NCBI RefSeq assembly: GCF_900163815.1
Contig: NZ_FUKO01000012.1
Location: 124,001-188,000 of the forward strand
Source: Microbacterium esteraromaticum
GTDB taxonomy: Bacteria; Actinomycetota; Actinomycetes; Actinomycetales; Microbacteriaceae
Direction of reading: 5' to 3'
Length of the DNA stretch: 64,000 nt
The notes beneath the pieces were generated by a model. The model saw nothing but the letters and a program-made list of their open reading frames with translations. It made no database searches and was not told the origin of the DNA. This document shows positions 8,306 through 16,668 of the stretch, in pieces. Both the position numbers and the translations under genes were made by a program. Each line of letters starts with the position of its first letter. The stretch's first letter is position 1.

Positions 8306-9937
8306 TCATCCAGACGGCTGCGGCGGACGCTGGTCAGCCTCGCCACGGCGGGGCCAGTGCGATATCGCGCGCTCAGCCAGAGCCGTGATCGTCAGAGCGG
8401 GGTTCACTCCCGGATTCGCGGGTACCGCCGAGCCGTCGACGACGTGCAGCCCAGGGTGCCCCCACACACGATGATGAGCATCGATTACGCCATGCTCCGC
8501 GCTTTCACCGATCACGGACCCGCCGAGAAAATGGGCCGTCAGCGGAATGCCGAAGACCTCCGGCCAAGAGCCCCGCGCCTCCGCCGGGACACCTGTCTCC
8601 ATCGCCATCCTCGCCGCGATGGCCTTGCTGGCGCGGTGCGCTTCAGGCAGGTACGACGGGTTCGGCTCGCCATGCCCCTGGCGGCTGGTGAGAATGTCGC
8701 GTCCGAGTCGTCTGCGCAGCGACAGCGTCAGCGAGTTGTCCGCCGACTGCATGACCAGAGCGATGATTCCGCGCTCGCTCCAGCGCCGCAGCGAGCCCAG
8801 GCGCAGTTGGCGAAGCGGATGCCGCACCAGGCGCCCCAGGAGGCTCGCCACTCTGCCCAGCGGGCCCCGATCCCCTGGCACGAGAACCGTCGCCAGCATC
8901 CCCATCAGATTGGAACCGGGACCGTAGCGGACGTTCTCGACGTGCGTGCGCTCATCGACGTGGAACGACGTCGTGATGGCGACGCCCTCTGCGAGTCGCG
9001 CTGTGTCGGGCACCCGCGTCGCGACCGCTCCGTCCAGGGCCTCTGAGTTCGTGCGCGTCAGCCGCCCGACCGTGTCGGAGATGTGCGGCAGAGCGCCGGA
9101 TGCCTTCATCCGGTGCAGCAGCTGCTGAGTTCCCCACGTACCGGCAGCGAGCACGACCTGCTCTGCACGAATGGTGCGCTGCCGTCGGCGCAGCCACCCA
9201 CCAGAGCTCTCGCTCGTGACCAGAAAACCACCGCGGGGGTCCCCCCGCACCTCGGTGATCGTCCGCAGCGGCTCGATCTCCGCGCCCTGTCGTTCAGCGA
9301 GCGCGAGGTAGTTCTTCATCAGGGTGTTCTTCGCGCCGACCCGGCATCCGACCATGCAGTTCCCGCAGAGCGTGCATCCCGTGCGGTCAGGGCCATCACC
9401 GGCGAAGAACGGGTCCGGAACCGTCACCCCCGGCATCCCCAGGAAGACGCCGATGGGCGCATGGCGGAACGATTCGGCGACGCCCAGATCCGCTGCGGCG
9501 CCCGCCATGATCCGCTCGACTGGGCCGGTATGCGGGTAGTGCTCGACGACACCCAGCATCCGCTTCGCCGTCGCATAATGCGTCGCGAGCTCGCTCCGCC
9601 AATCAATGCCACGCGGCCACTGCGCATCCGCGAAGAACGATTCTCCGGGTTCGTAGAGGGTGTTCGCGTAGTTGAGTGAACCGCCGCCGACGCCGGCTCC
9701 CGCGAGGATCATCACATGCGGGAGCCGGTGGATACGCTGCACCCCGTAGCATCCGAGTCTCGGCGCCCACAGGTACCGCCGCACCTGCCACGAGGTCGTG
9801 GCGAAGTCCGCGTCTTCGAATCTGCGACCGGCCTCGAACACGCGGACTCGATAGCCCTTCTCGCTGAGTCGGAGCGCAGCGACCGAGCCCCCGAAACCCG
9901 AACCGACGATCACGACGTCTTCATCGAACTCACGCAT
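8306..9937 (-). CDS. GMC-family oxidoreductase, ChoD-like (putative sterol/alcohol oxidase)
   Basis: A 543-residue flavoprotein. The FAD-binding site is VVIVGSGFGGS (about 8-18), followed by an acidic residue in VFEAGRRF. A cysteine cluster CTLCGNCMVGCRVGAKNT lies near 205-222, a feature shared with M. tuberculosis ChoD (Rv3409c). The C-terminal GMC region includes HFLGGSVIG and the motif GLHVVDGSAVPANPGVNP. I chose the ATG at 9937, which overlaps the upstream lipid kinase by 8 bases, because the MREFDEDVVIVGSGF start fits the family. An N-terminal extension to 10060 would run inside the kinase gene. Substrate is unknown; lipid or steroid context is inferred from neighbours. Confidence 0.8.
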   Translation of the reverse strand: MREFDEDVVIVGSGFGGSVAALRLSEKGYRVRVFEAGRRFEDADFATTSWQVRRYLWAPRLGCYGVQRIHRLPHVMILAGAGVGGGSLNYANTLYEPGESFFADAQWPRGIDWRSELATHYATAKRMLGVVEHYPHTGPVERIMAGAAADLGVAESFRHAPIGVFLGMPGVTVPDPFFAGDGPDRTGCTLCGNCMVGCRVGAKNTLMKNYLALAERQGAEIEPLRTITEVRGDPRGGFLVTSESSGGWLRRRQRTIRAEQVVLAAGTWGTQQLLHRMKASGALPHISDTVGRLTRTNSEALDGAVATRVPDTARLAEGVAITTSFHVDERTHVENVRYGPGSNLMGMLATVLVPGDRGPLGRVASLLGRLVRHPLRQLRLGSLRRWSERGIIALVMQSADNSLTLSLRRRLGRDILTSRQGHGEPNPSYLPEAHRASKAIAARMAMETGVPAEARGSWPEVFGIPLTAHFLGGSVIGESAEHGVIDAHHRVWGHPGLHVVDGSAVPANPGVNPALTITALAERAISHWPRRGEADQRPPQPSG

Positions 9938-10850
9938 CCCTGCTCTTCCTCTCCGCCGGCGCCATGATTCGAAGCGCAGCCGGTCGCACGGTGATCTCGC
10001 ATTCATCCGCCCCGACGCGCTCGCCATCGGCGTAGACCACCAGGCCTGGGGCCGAGACACGCACTGTCGCAGCCCGCTGATGACGCACCTCCGGGTGCTG
10101 CAGGTGCCGTCCCCGCAGCAGCAGCGGAAACAGCCGCAGCAGGCGGCGACGCGTCAGTGGAACGACCTGCACGACATCGAGCAGACCGTCGTCGGGCGCT
10201 GCGCCGACGCACACCGGCATCCCTCCGCCATAGCTGGCCGTATTGCCGACCGCGATGAGAGTTCCGGGAGTGTCGACCTCGGTGCCACCGTCGACGGAGA
10301 GCCGGAACTCCATCGGTCGCAGACGCAGCAGCTCGATGACCAGTGCCAGGTAGTAGCGCAATGCACCGCGCGGCCAGCGCAGCTGGTTGGTGCGATCACT
10401 CACCTTGGCGTCGAATCCGAGGGCCGCCACCGAAAGGAAGGGGGTCGTGCTCGCGCCGCTGCGCACCTCCCCCACGTCGATGACTCGGATGCTGCCGTGC
10501 ACTGCCAACTCGGCCGCAGCCGCCGCATCACGGCGTGGCAGGCCCAGCGCTCGCGCCAGATCGTTGCCAGTGCCCGCAGGCACAAGAGTGAGCGGCACTC
10601 CGCTGGCGGCCAGCACGTCGGCGATCCCGGATACCGTGCCATCGCCACCGACAATGACAAGCACATCCGGGTTCGCCGCCAGTGCCTGCACAACGAGTTC
10701 CCGCGTCTCCGCAGCTGATTCACCGGCATAGGCCCGCACATCGCTGCCGCACCTGCGCAGCGCGGCGATCGCCGTTTCCGCATCCCGGCGCCCGCGGCCC
10801 CTTCCCGCACGAGGATTCGCGATCAGCGCGATATGCCCGCCCACGATCAC
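9930..10850 (-). CDS. Diacylglycerol/sphingosine kinase-family lipid kinase
   Basis: A 306-residue DAGK-catalytic protein with IALIANPRAGRG at the N-terminus, the nucleotide-binding GGDGTVSG near 70 and AGTGNDLARAL near 95. It would phosphorylate a lipid such as diacylglycerol. The GTG at 10850 forms a GTGA overlap with the stop of the FAD oxidase, so the two genes are translationally coupled. The order FAD oxidase then lipid kinase matches M. tuberculosis Rv2251-Rv2252, and Rv2252 is known as a diacylglycerol kinase. A second family member is encoded at 52239-53174. Confidence 0.87.
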   Translation of the reverse strand: MIVGGHIALIANPRAGRGRGRRDAETAIAALRRCGSDVRAYAGESAAETRELVVQALAANPDVLVIVGGDGTVSGIADVLAASGVPLTLVPAGTGNDLARALGLPRRDAAAAAELAVHGSIRVIDVGEVRSGASTTPFLSVAALGFDAKVSDRTNQLRWPRGALRYYLALVIELLRLRPMEFRLSVDGGTEVDTPGTLIAVGNTASYGGGMPVCVGAAPDDGLLDVVQVVPLTRRRLLRLFPLLLRGRHLQHPEVRHQRAATVRVSAPGLVVYADGERVGADECEITVRPAALRIMAPAERKSRDA

Positions 10851-12481
10851 GCGTCCTGCGCAGACGGTGCGGAAGCGGGGATGACGGCGCCCGGGTTGAG
10901 GATCCCGCGCGGGTCGAGTTCGCGTTTGATCGCGGCGAGGATTCGGATGCCGGTCGCGCCGATCTCGGATTCGAGCCATGGTGCGTGATCCCGCCCCACC
11001 GCGTGGTGGTGGCTGATCGTGCCGCCGGTGGCGACGATCGCGTCAGTGGCCTGCCCCTTGACCTTCTCCCACACGGACAGGGCATCCGTGCGCACCCCGG
11101 CGAGCACCGTGAAGTACAGCGATGCGCCGGTCGGGTACACGTGCGACACATGACACATCAGATAGCTCTTCGCATCAGCCTCGGCGAAACCCGCGCGCAG
11201 TGCATCTTCCACAGCCGCGCGCAGGGTCAGCAGGTTCGACCACGTCGTGGCGGTCTCCAGCGTCTCGCAGAACACACCGGCATCGAGAAGCGAATCGCGC
11301 AGATAGGGTCCGTCGAAGCGTCCGGTGCGCCAGTCCTCAGCCGGGCCCTCCCCGGAAGAGATGCCGCCTGCTGCCGCCAGCAGCGCCGACGTGCGTGCAC
11401 GCCGAGCGGCGATGTCTTCACCCTCATAGACGGTGATCGCACTGGCGCCGCGGGTGAGAAGTCTGCCGATCTTCCCCACTTGCGCAAGGCTCACCGCCGT
11501 CTCCGACTCATCAGAGAGCCTGATCACGGTCGGCCCCGAGCTGTGCTGCGCGACCTGGCGGAGACCCTCGACACCCGACTCGAAGTCGGGGAACGTCCAC
11601 GCTTCGAAGACGCGCTCCTGCGGCTGGGGATGCACCCGCACGCGCACTTCGGTGATCACACCGAAAATACCCTCCGAGCCGAGGAAGACGCGCACGAGAT
11701 CGGGCCCCGCCGCCGTTCCTGGAGCCCTTCCCAGGTCGAGATCGCCCGACGGGGTGGCGACCCGCAGACCGGTGACCATGGTCTCGAATCGGCCGTAGCC
11801 TGCGGAGTTCTGCCCCGACGACCGCGCGGCGGCGAATCCGCCGATGGTGGCGTACTGGAAACTCTGCGGATAGTGCCCGAGCTCGAAGCCGTGCGCCGCC
11901 AGCAGCCGCTCCGCGTCGGGTCCGGTCGTGCCCGCAGCGAGGACGGCCTCCTGGCTGATCTGATCGATGCGGATGAGTCCGCTCAGCCGACGAAGGTCGA
12001 GGCTGATGACACCACGATGCTCGCCACGCTCGGGGTCGAGTGCGCCGACGACACTCGTGCCTCCGCCGAAGGGGATGACGGCGATTCCCTGCCGGACCGC
12101 GACCTCGAGGCAGGCCCGCACCTCATCGTGCGATGCCGGCCGGACGACCGCATCCGGCACGCTCTGCTCGGCACCGCGGCGACGAAGCAGGTCCGGCGTT
12201 GACTTCCCGCCAGCGTGCCGCAGGCGACCGTCGGCCGTCGTATCGACGTACGCCGCGCCGACCGCCCCCGCGAACCGATCCAGGTCGTCGGGTGTGAGCA
12301 TGCTCACCGAAACGCGCACGTCGGTGAGTGCGGCGGGCGATTCCGGACGCCGCACGCGCCCGAGAAGCAGCGGAAGCAGGCTGCGCACCGCGAACGGCAG
12401 ATCTTTCGCCTTGGCAGCGTCTCCCCAGCCGTTCCAGCGCATCTGCGGCTCCGATGCCGCACTGTCGTGCACATGCTCCAT
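10847..12481 (-). CDS. FAD-binding oxidase, alkyldihydroxyacetonephosphate synthase-like
   Basis: A protein of up to 544 residues with a PCMH-type FAD-binding domain (PFGGGTSVVGAL, about 135-147; GFAAARSSGQNSAGYG, about 230) and a C-terminal FAD-oxidase region containing a histidine run (GGTISHHHAVGRDHAPWL), as in AGPS enzymes that make ether-lipid precursors. It resembles M. tuberculosis Rv2251. The actual reaction in actinobacteria is not settled. The start is uncertain: ATG at 12481, a nearby GTG at 12472, or Met14 (MRWNGWGD). A TGTAAC box 8 bases before the GTG would fit leaderless initiation there. Confidence 0.8.
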   Translation of the reverse strand: MEHVHDSAASEPQMRWNGWGDAAKAKDLPFAVRSLLPLLLGRVRRPESPAALTDVRVSVSMLTPDDLDRFAGAVGAAYVDTTADGRLRHAGGKSTPDLLRRRGAEQSVPDAVVRPASHDEVRACLEVAVRQGIAVIPFGGGTSVVGALDPERGEHRGVISLDLRRLSGLIRIDQISQEAVLAAGTTGPDAERLLAAHGFELGHYPQSFQYATIGGFAAARSSGQNSAGYGRFETMVTGLRVATPSGDLDLGRAPGTAAGPDLVRVFLGSEGIFGVITEVRVRVHPQPQERVFEAWTFPDFESGVEGLRQVAQHSSGPTVIRLSDESETAVSLAQVGKIGRLLTRGASAITVYEGEDIAARRARTSALLAAAGGISSGEGPAEDWRTGRFDGPYLRDSLLDAGVFCETLETATTWSNLLTLRAAVEDALRAGFAEADAKSYLMCHVSHVYPTGASLYFTVLAGVRTDALSVWEKVKGQATDAIVATGGTISHHHAVGRDHAPWLESEIGATGIRILAAIKRELDPRGILNPGAVIPASAPSAQDA

Positions 12482-12483
12482 GC

Positions 12484-12496
12484 GTTACAGTGTGAC
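12484..12496. promoter_or_regulatory. Near-palindrome in the 20-base gap between FAD oxidase and TetR (candidate operator)
   Basis: GTTACAGTGTGAC has five-base half-sites that match at four of five pairs around a three-base centre. It occupies almost the whole space between the divergent starts at 12481 and 12502. Autoregulation by the adjacent TetR protein would be expected from this position, but binding is inferred only. Confidence 0.4.
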
Positions 12497-12501
12497 AGAT
12501 C

Positions 12502-13110
12502 ATGGAAGAACGTCAACGGGTGGGTGCGGTCACGGAGAGCAACGAGGCGGCCTCGGATGCCACACGGTCGCGCATCCTGGACGCCGCCGACGCGCTGCTG
12601 CAGCGGCGCGGAGTTCGCGGGATGACGGTCGCCGAGCTGGCCAGAAGGTCGGGTCTCAGTCGGCCCACGATCTATCGCTATTGGAATGACGCCGATGACG
12701 TCATCCGGGCGGCACTGCTGCGACGGGTGGTGGTCATCCTGGGTCACTTCCCGCGTCCGGCATCCTCACGGCGAGAACTCGTCGACGACGTACTCCGCTT
12801 CATCTCCCGATTTCGCACGGATGCCGTCTACGCCCGCCTGCTCGCCGACGAGCCGGAGAGCTTCACTCGGTATACGCTGCAGCGGGTGGGCTCGAGCCAG
12901 CGCGTGATCCTTGACTGGCTCGCCCGAGCGATCGCGTCGGCTCAAGACGATCATTCCGTGCGCCGGGGCGACCCGCAGGAGATCTCGGTGATGCTTCTGC
13001 TCATCGCGCAGTCCGCGGTGCTCTCCCACGGCACTGTGTCCGAGCTGATCGACGAGGCCGGCTGGGAGCGAGAGCTGCGCGCAGCACTCGACGGGCATCT
13101 GCGACCATGA
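12502..13110 (+). CDS. TetR-family transcriptional regulator
   Basis: A 202-residue protein. An N-terminal TetR helix-turn-helix spans about 25-70 (RILDAADALLQRRGVRG, then LARRSGLSRPTIYRYW). The C-terminal ligand domain is not assignable. It is divergent from the FAD oxidase/lipid kinase/GMC genes and overlaps glpD by an ATGA, the same place as Rv2250c beside glpD1 in M. tuberculosis. It probably controls both directions, and its ligand may be a glycerolipid or acyl compound (inference). A GTG at 12520 is an alternative start. Confidence 0.88.
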   Translation: MEERQRVGAVTESNEAASDATRSRILDAADALLQRRGVRGMTVAELARRSGLSRPTIYRYWNDADDVIRAALLRRVVVILGHFPRPASSRRELVDDVLRFISRFRTDAVYARLLADEPESFTRYTLQRVGSSQRVILDWLARAIASAQDDHSVRRGDPQEISVMLLLIAQSAVLSHGTVSELIDEAGWERELRAALDGHLRP

Positions 13111-14573
13111 ACAGCCACTCGTCCGACCTCGATGCGAAGCGGAGGCTGGGCGACCTCGACGCGTCGGCGGGCGAGACCGCTGACGTGCTCGTCATCGGCG
13201 GCGGGATCACCGGTGTCGGAGTTGCGCTCGATGCCGCATCCCGGGGCTTGCGCACCACGCTGATCGAAGCGCACGACCTCGCATTCGGCACCAGCCGCTG
13301 GAGCTCGAAGCTGGTGCACGGCGGGCTGCGCTACCTGGCGACCGGCGACGTCGCCACGGCTCGAGAAAGTGCCAGAGAGCGACACCTGCTGATGACGGTG
13401 ATCGCGCCGCATCTCACGCACGCGCTCCCTCAGCTGCTGCCCTTCGGCTCCGGAGTGACGGCGCGACAGCGCGTTGCGGGCGCGGTGGGCGTGGGTCTGG
13501 GCGATGCACTGCGCGCGCGGGCGCACACGCCCCGTGCTGTGCTGCCCGGTCCGCGTTTCGTCTCCCCGCGCACGGCGAGAGCGCTGGCGCCGGCCCTGGC
13601 TGCGCGTGGGCTGCGCGGCGGGATGCTGTCGTATGACGGCCAGCTCCTCGACGATGCCCAGCTGGTCGTCACCATCGCCCGCACCGCCGCTGCCTGCGGT
13701 GCAAGGATCCTGACGCGTGTGCGCGCGCTCGAATTGCGTGCGGATGGCGCAAGCGCCGAAGACTCGCTGACCGGCACGCGCTTCGATCTCCGCGCACGCA
13801 GCGTCATCAACGCCACCGGCGTGTGGGCGGGCACTCTGGATGAATCGATCGCCATGCGCCCCAGCCGCGGAACGCACATCGTGCTGGATGCCGCCGATCT
13901 GCAGCATCCGTCTGCCGCGCTGACTATCCCGCAGGAAGGATCGATCAGCCGATATGTGTTCGCGCTGCCGCAGCAGCTCGGGCGCGTGATCGTCGGGCTG
14001 ACGGATGAAGACGCCCCCGGACCGATCCCCGCGGTGCCGACCCCGACTGAGCGGGAGATCTCGTTTCTGCTGGACAGCCTCAACCGTGTCATCGAGGAGC
14101 CCCTGCGACGCGACCAGGTGCGGGGTGCCTACGCCGGCCTCCGGCCGCTCATCGATGCCGGATCGACCTCCACGGCGGACATCTCGCGACGGCACGTCGT
14201 CGCCCTGTCCGAAGCGGGATTCGTGAACGTCCTCGGCGGCAAGCTGACCACGTACCGGCAAATGGCTGAGGATGCTGTCACGCTCGCGGTGCGCACCCGA
14301 GGGCTGGCTGCCAGACCGTGTCGCACCGCAGCACTCCGGCTGGCGCCCGTCGAAGCTCTGGCGCGATCCCGCAGAGCGGATGCTGCCGAACACGTCGCCG
14401 ACGGTATTGCTGTCACCCGAGCCGCGATCGAGTACGGGGTGCGCGCGGAAGGCGCGCTCACCGCGGAGGACGTTCTCGACCGACGCACGCGCATCGGGCT
14501 CGTCGAAGCTGACCGCAGCCGCAGCCGTGCGCTGGTCGAAGAGATCGTCGGCGAATCGCTCGCCGACCTCTGA
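13107..14573 (+). CDS. glpD: Glycerol-3-phosphate dehydrogenase (FAD-dependent)
   Basis: A 488-residue flavoprotein with the FAD site VLVIGGGITGVGVALDAASRG (about 22-42) and the GlpD signature SRWSSKLVHGGLRYL (about 60-75). A C-terminal domain from about 400 corresponds to DAO_C. It oxidises glycerol-3-phosphate to dihydroxyacetone phosphate at the membrane and feeds electrons to quinones. Dihydroxyacetone phosphate is also the backbone substrate of AGPS-type enzymes, which fits the divergent FAD oxidase. The ATG overlaps the TetR stop (ATGA), giving a tetR-glpD operon. Length is slightly short of the E. coli enzyme but normal for actinobacteria. Confidence 0.9.
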   Translation: MNSHSSDLDAKRRLGDLDASAGETADVLVIGGGITGVGVALDAASRGLRTTLIEAHDLAFGTSRWSSKLVHGGLRYLATGDVATARESARERHLLMTVIAPHLTHALPQLLPFGSGVTARQRVAGAVGVGLGDALRARAHTPRAVLPGPRFVSPRTARALAPALAARGLRGGMLSYDGQLLDDAQLVVTIARTAAACGARILTRVRALELRADGASAEDSLTGTRFDLRARSVINATGVWAGTLDESIAMRPSRGTHIVLDAADLQHPSAALTIPQEGSISRYVFALPQQLGRVIVGLTDEDAPGPIPAVPTPTEREISFLLDSLNRVIEEPLRRDQVRGAYAGLRPLIDAGSTSTADISRRHVVALSEAGFVNVLGGKLTTYRQMAEDAVTLAVRTRGLAARPCRTAALRLAPVEALARSRRADAAEHVADGIAVTRAAIEYGVRAEGALTAEDVLDRRTRIGLVEADRSRSRALVEEIVGESLADL

Positions 14574-14584
14574 ACCGGCGTCCG

Positions 14585-16525
14585 TCAGTGACGGTGGTGC
14601 ACCGGCGTCTCCATGTCGGCGGCCTCTGGTGCGTTGCGCGCGACCGGGATGCGGGTGCCGAGAACCTGGGACACGACATCCTGAGCGATCTTCGAGGCCG
14701 TCAGACCGGCGTCGGCGAGGATCTCATCGCGCGAGGCGTGCGCGATGTACTCGTCCGGCAGGCCCAACTCATCGACAGCGGTATCGACACCGGCTTCACG
14801 AAGCACCTGGCGAACGCGCGTGCCGATTCCGCCGACGCGGATGCCGTCTTCCAGGGTGATGACGAGTCGGTGCCGTGCGGCCATGGCGATGACCGACTGC
14901 TGCACGGGCACGACCCAGCGCGGATCGATGACCGTCGCGCCGATCCCCTGTGCACGCAGACGCTCGGAGACGTCCATCGCAAGGGCTGCGAAGGGCCCGA
15001 TGCCGATGAGGAGGACGTCTTCGCTCTCACCGCGGGAGAGCACGTCGACGCCGTCATGCAGGCGCTCCACCGCAGGGATGTCGGCGGCGACGGAACCCTT
15101 CGGAAAGCGGATCACGGTGGGTGCGTCATCGACCGCGACGGCCTCGTCGAGCACCTCCTGCAGGCGGGCGCCGTCTCGCGGCGCAGCGATGCGAACGTGC
15201 GGAACGATCTGCATCAGCGCGAGATCCCAGATGCCGTGGTGGCTCGGGCCATCAGGCCCGGTGACGCCAGCGCGGTCGAGGACGAAGGTCACGCCCGCGC
15301 CGTGCAGACCGACGTCCATCAGCACCTGATCGAAAGAGCGCCCCATGAACGTGGCATACATGGCGACGACGGGGTGCAGGCCGCCGAAGGCGAACCCTGC
15401 GGAGGCGGCGACAGCGTGCTGCTCGGCGATGCCGACGTCGTAGACGCGGTCGGGGAACCGCTCGGCGAATGGCGCAAGGCCGGTCGGGCGCAGCATGGCC
15501 GCGGTGATCGCGATGACCTTCGGATCGCGCGAGCCCACCTCGACCAGAGCGTCGGCGAAGACGTCGGTCCACCCGCGTCCGCTGGAAGCGAGCGCGCCAC
15601 CGGTCTTCGGGTCTATGCGTCCAACGGCATGGAACTGATCGGCCTCATCGTCGAGAGCAGGCTGATAGCCGCGCCCCTTCTCGGTGATCACATGCACGAT
15701 CACGGGAGCTCCATAGGACTTGGCCAGTTCCATCGTCTCCATCAGCGTCGGCAGGTCGTGCCCGTCCACTGGTCCGAGGTACTTGATGTCGAGGTTGGAA
15801 TACAGCGCCGCATTGTTGACGAAACGGGAGAGGAAGCCGTGTGTGCCGCCGCGTACGCCGCGGAACACCGCCCGGCCGAACGGGCCGAACGCGCGAAAAA
15901 GGCGATCTGACTTGCGATGCAGGTCGCGATACGTCGCCGCGGTGCGCATGCGGTTCAGATAGCGCGACATGCCACCGATGGTGGGTGCGTAGGAGCGGCC
16001 GTTGTCGTTCACCACGATGACGAGGTTGCGCTGGTTGTCATCGCTGATGTTGTTCAGCGCCTCCCAGGTCATCCCTCCCGTGAGCGCGCCATCGCCGACA
16101 ACGGCGACGACGTGCCGATCGGCGCGTCCGGTGGCGGTCAGGGCGCGGGAGATGCCGTCGGCCCAGCTCAGCGAGCTCGATGCGTGCGAGGATTCCACGA
16201 CATCGTGCGCACTCTCGGAACGCTGCGGGTAGCCGGCCAGGCCGCCCCGTGAGCGCAGCTGTGAGAAATCCTGCCGGCCGGTGAGCAGCTTGTGCACGTA
16301 CGACTGGTGACCGGTGTCGAAGATGAAGGGGTCATCGGGCGACGAGAAGGTGCGATGCAGAGCGATGGTCAATTCGACGACGCCGAGGTTGGGGCCGAGA
16401 TGGCCGCCGGTGCGCGCGACGTTCTCGACCAGAAAGGCGCGGATCTCCACTGCCAGTTCTGTCAGTTCCGCTGGTGAGAGCCGATCGAGGTCTCGTGGTC
16501 CGGTGATGCTCGGAAGAATCGGCAT
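14585..16525 (-). CDS. dxs: 1-deoxy-D-xylulose-5-phosphate synthase
   Basis: A 646-residue transketolase-type enzyme, the first step of the MEP isoprenoid pathway (pyruvate plus glyceraldehyde-3-phosphate). Visible motifs are GHQSYVHKLLTGR (about 68), the thiamine diphosphate site GDGALTGGMTWEALNN (about 145) and GIAEQHAV with the catalytic glutamate (about 368). The ATG at 16525 is chosen over one at 16558 because GAGGAG lies 6 bases upstream and the product starts MPILPSITGPRDL, as in relatives. A TAGACT -10-like box at 16587-16582 gives a leader of about 50 bases. The nearby acnA stop lies 143 bases upstream, behind a hairpin. Confidence 0.95.
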   Translation of the reverse strand: MPILPSITGPRDLDRLSPAELTELAVEIRAFLVENVARTGGHLGPNLGVVELTIALHRTFSSPDDPFIFDTGHQSYVHKLLTGRQDFSQLRSRGGLAGYPQRSESAHDVVESSHASSSLSWADGISRALTATGRADRHVVAVVGDGALTGGMTWEALNNISDDNQRNLVIVVNDNGRSYAPTIGGMSRYLNRMRTAATYRDLHRKSDRLFRAFGPFGRAVFRGVRGGTHGFLSRFVNNAALYSNLDIKYLGPVDGHDLPTLMETMELAKSYGAPVIVHVITEKGRGYQPALDDEADQFHAVGRIDPKTGGALASSGRGWTDVFADALVEVGSRDPKVIAITAAMLRPTGLAPFAERFPDRVYDVGIAEQHAVAASAGFAFGGLHPVVAMYATFMGRSFDQVLMDVGLHGAGVTFVLDRAGVTGPDGPSHHGIWDLALMQIVPHVRIAAPRDGARLQEVLDEAVAVDDAPTVIRFPKGSVAADIPAVERLHDGVDVLSRGESEDVLLIGIGPFAALAMDVSERLRAQGIGATVIDPRWVVPVQQSVIAMAARHRLVITLEDGIRVGGIGTRVRQVLREAGVDTAVDELGLPDEYIAHASRDEILADAGLTASKIAQDVVSQVLGTRIPVARNAPEAADMETPVHHRH

Positions 16526-16616
16526 CGACGCTCCTCTTCGACTCGGCTGACGCATCACGCGGCCGCGCGATCCGAGTTTTCAGTCTACTGCCCGGACCCG
16601 AAAGCAAGCCGAAGAC

Positions 16617-16650
16617 GAGGGGCTCGGATGCCGTAGCATCCGAGCCCCTC
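16617..16650 (-). terminator. Hairpin terminator after acnA
   Basis: Arms 16617-16631 and 16636-16650 form a perfect 15-base-pair GC-rich stem with a CGTA loop. On the minus strand it is followed by a pyrimidine-rich stretch (GTCTTCGGCTTGCTTTC). It lies 19 bases past the acnA stop and upstream of the dxs promoter. Confidence 0.8.
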
Positions 16651-16668
16651 ATTGCATCAGTTCTGCGT

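Noticed and set aside
12951..14393. Long minus-strand open frame opposite glpD
   Set aside because: Composition is arginine/glutamine/histidine-rich with no family motif; glpD on the plus strand is unmistakable. Long antisense frames are expected at this GC content.
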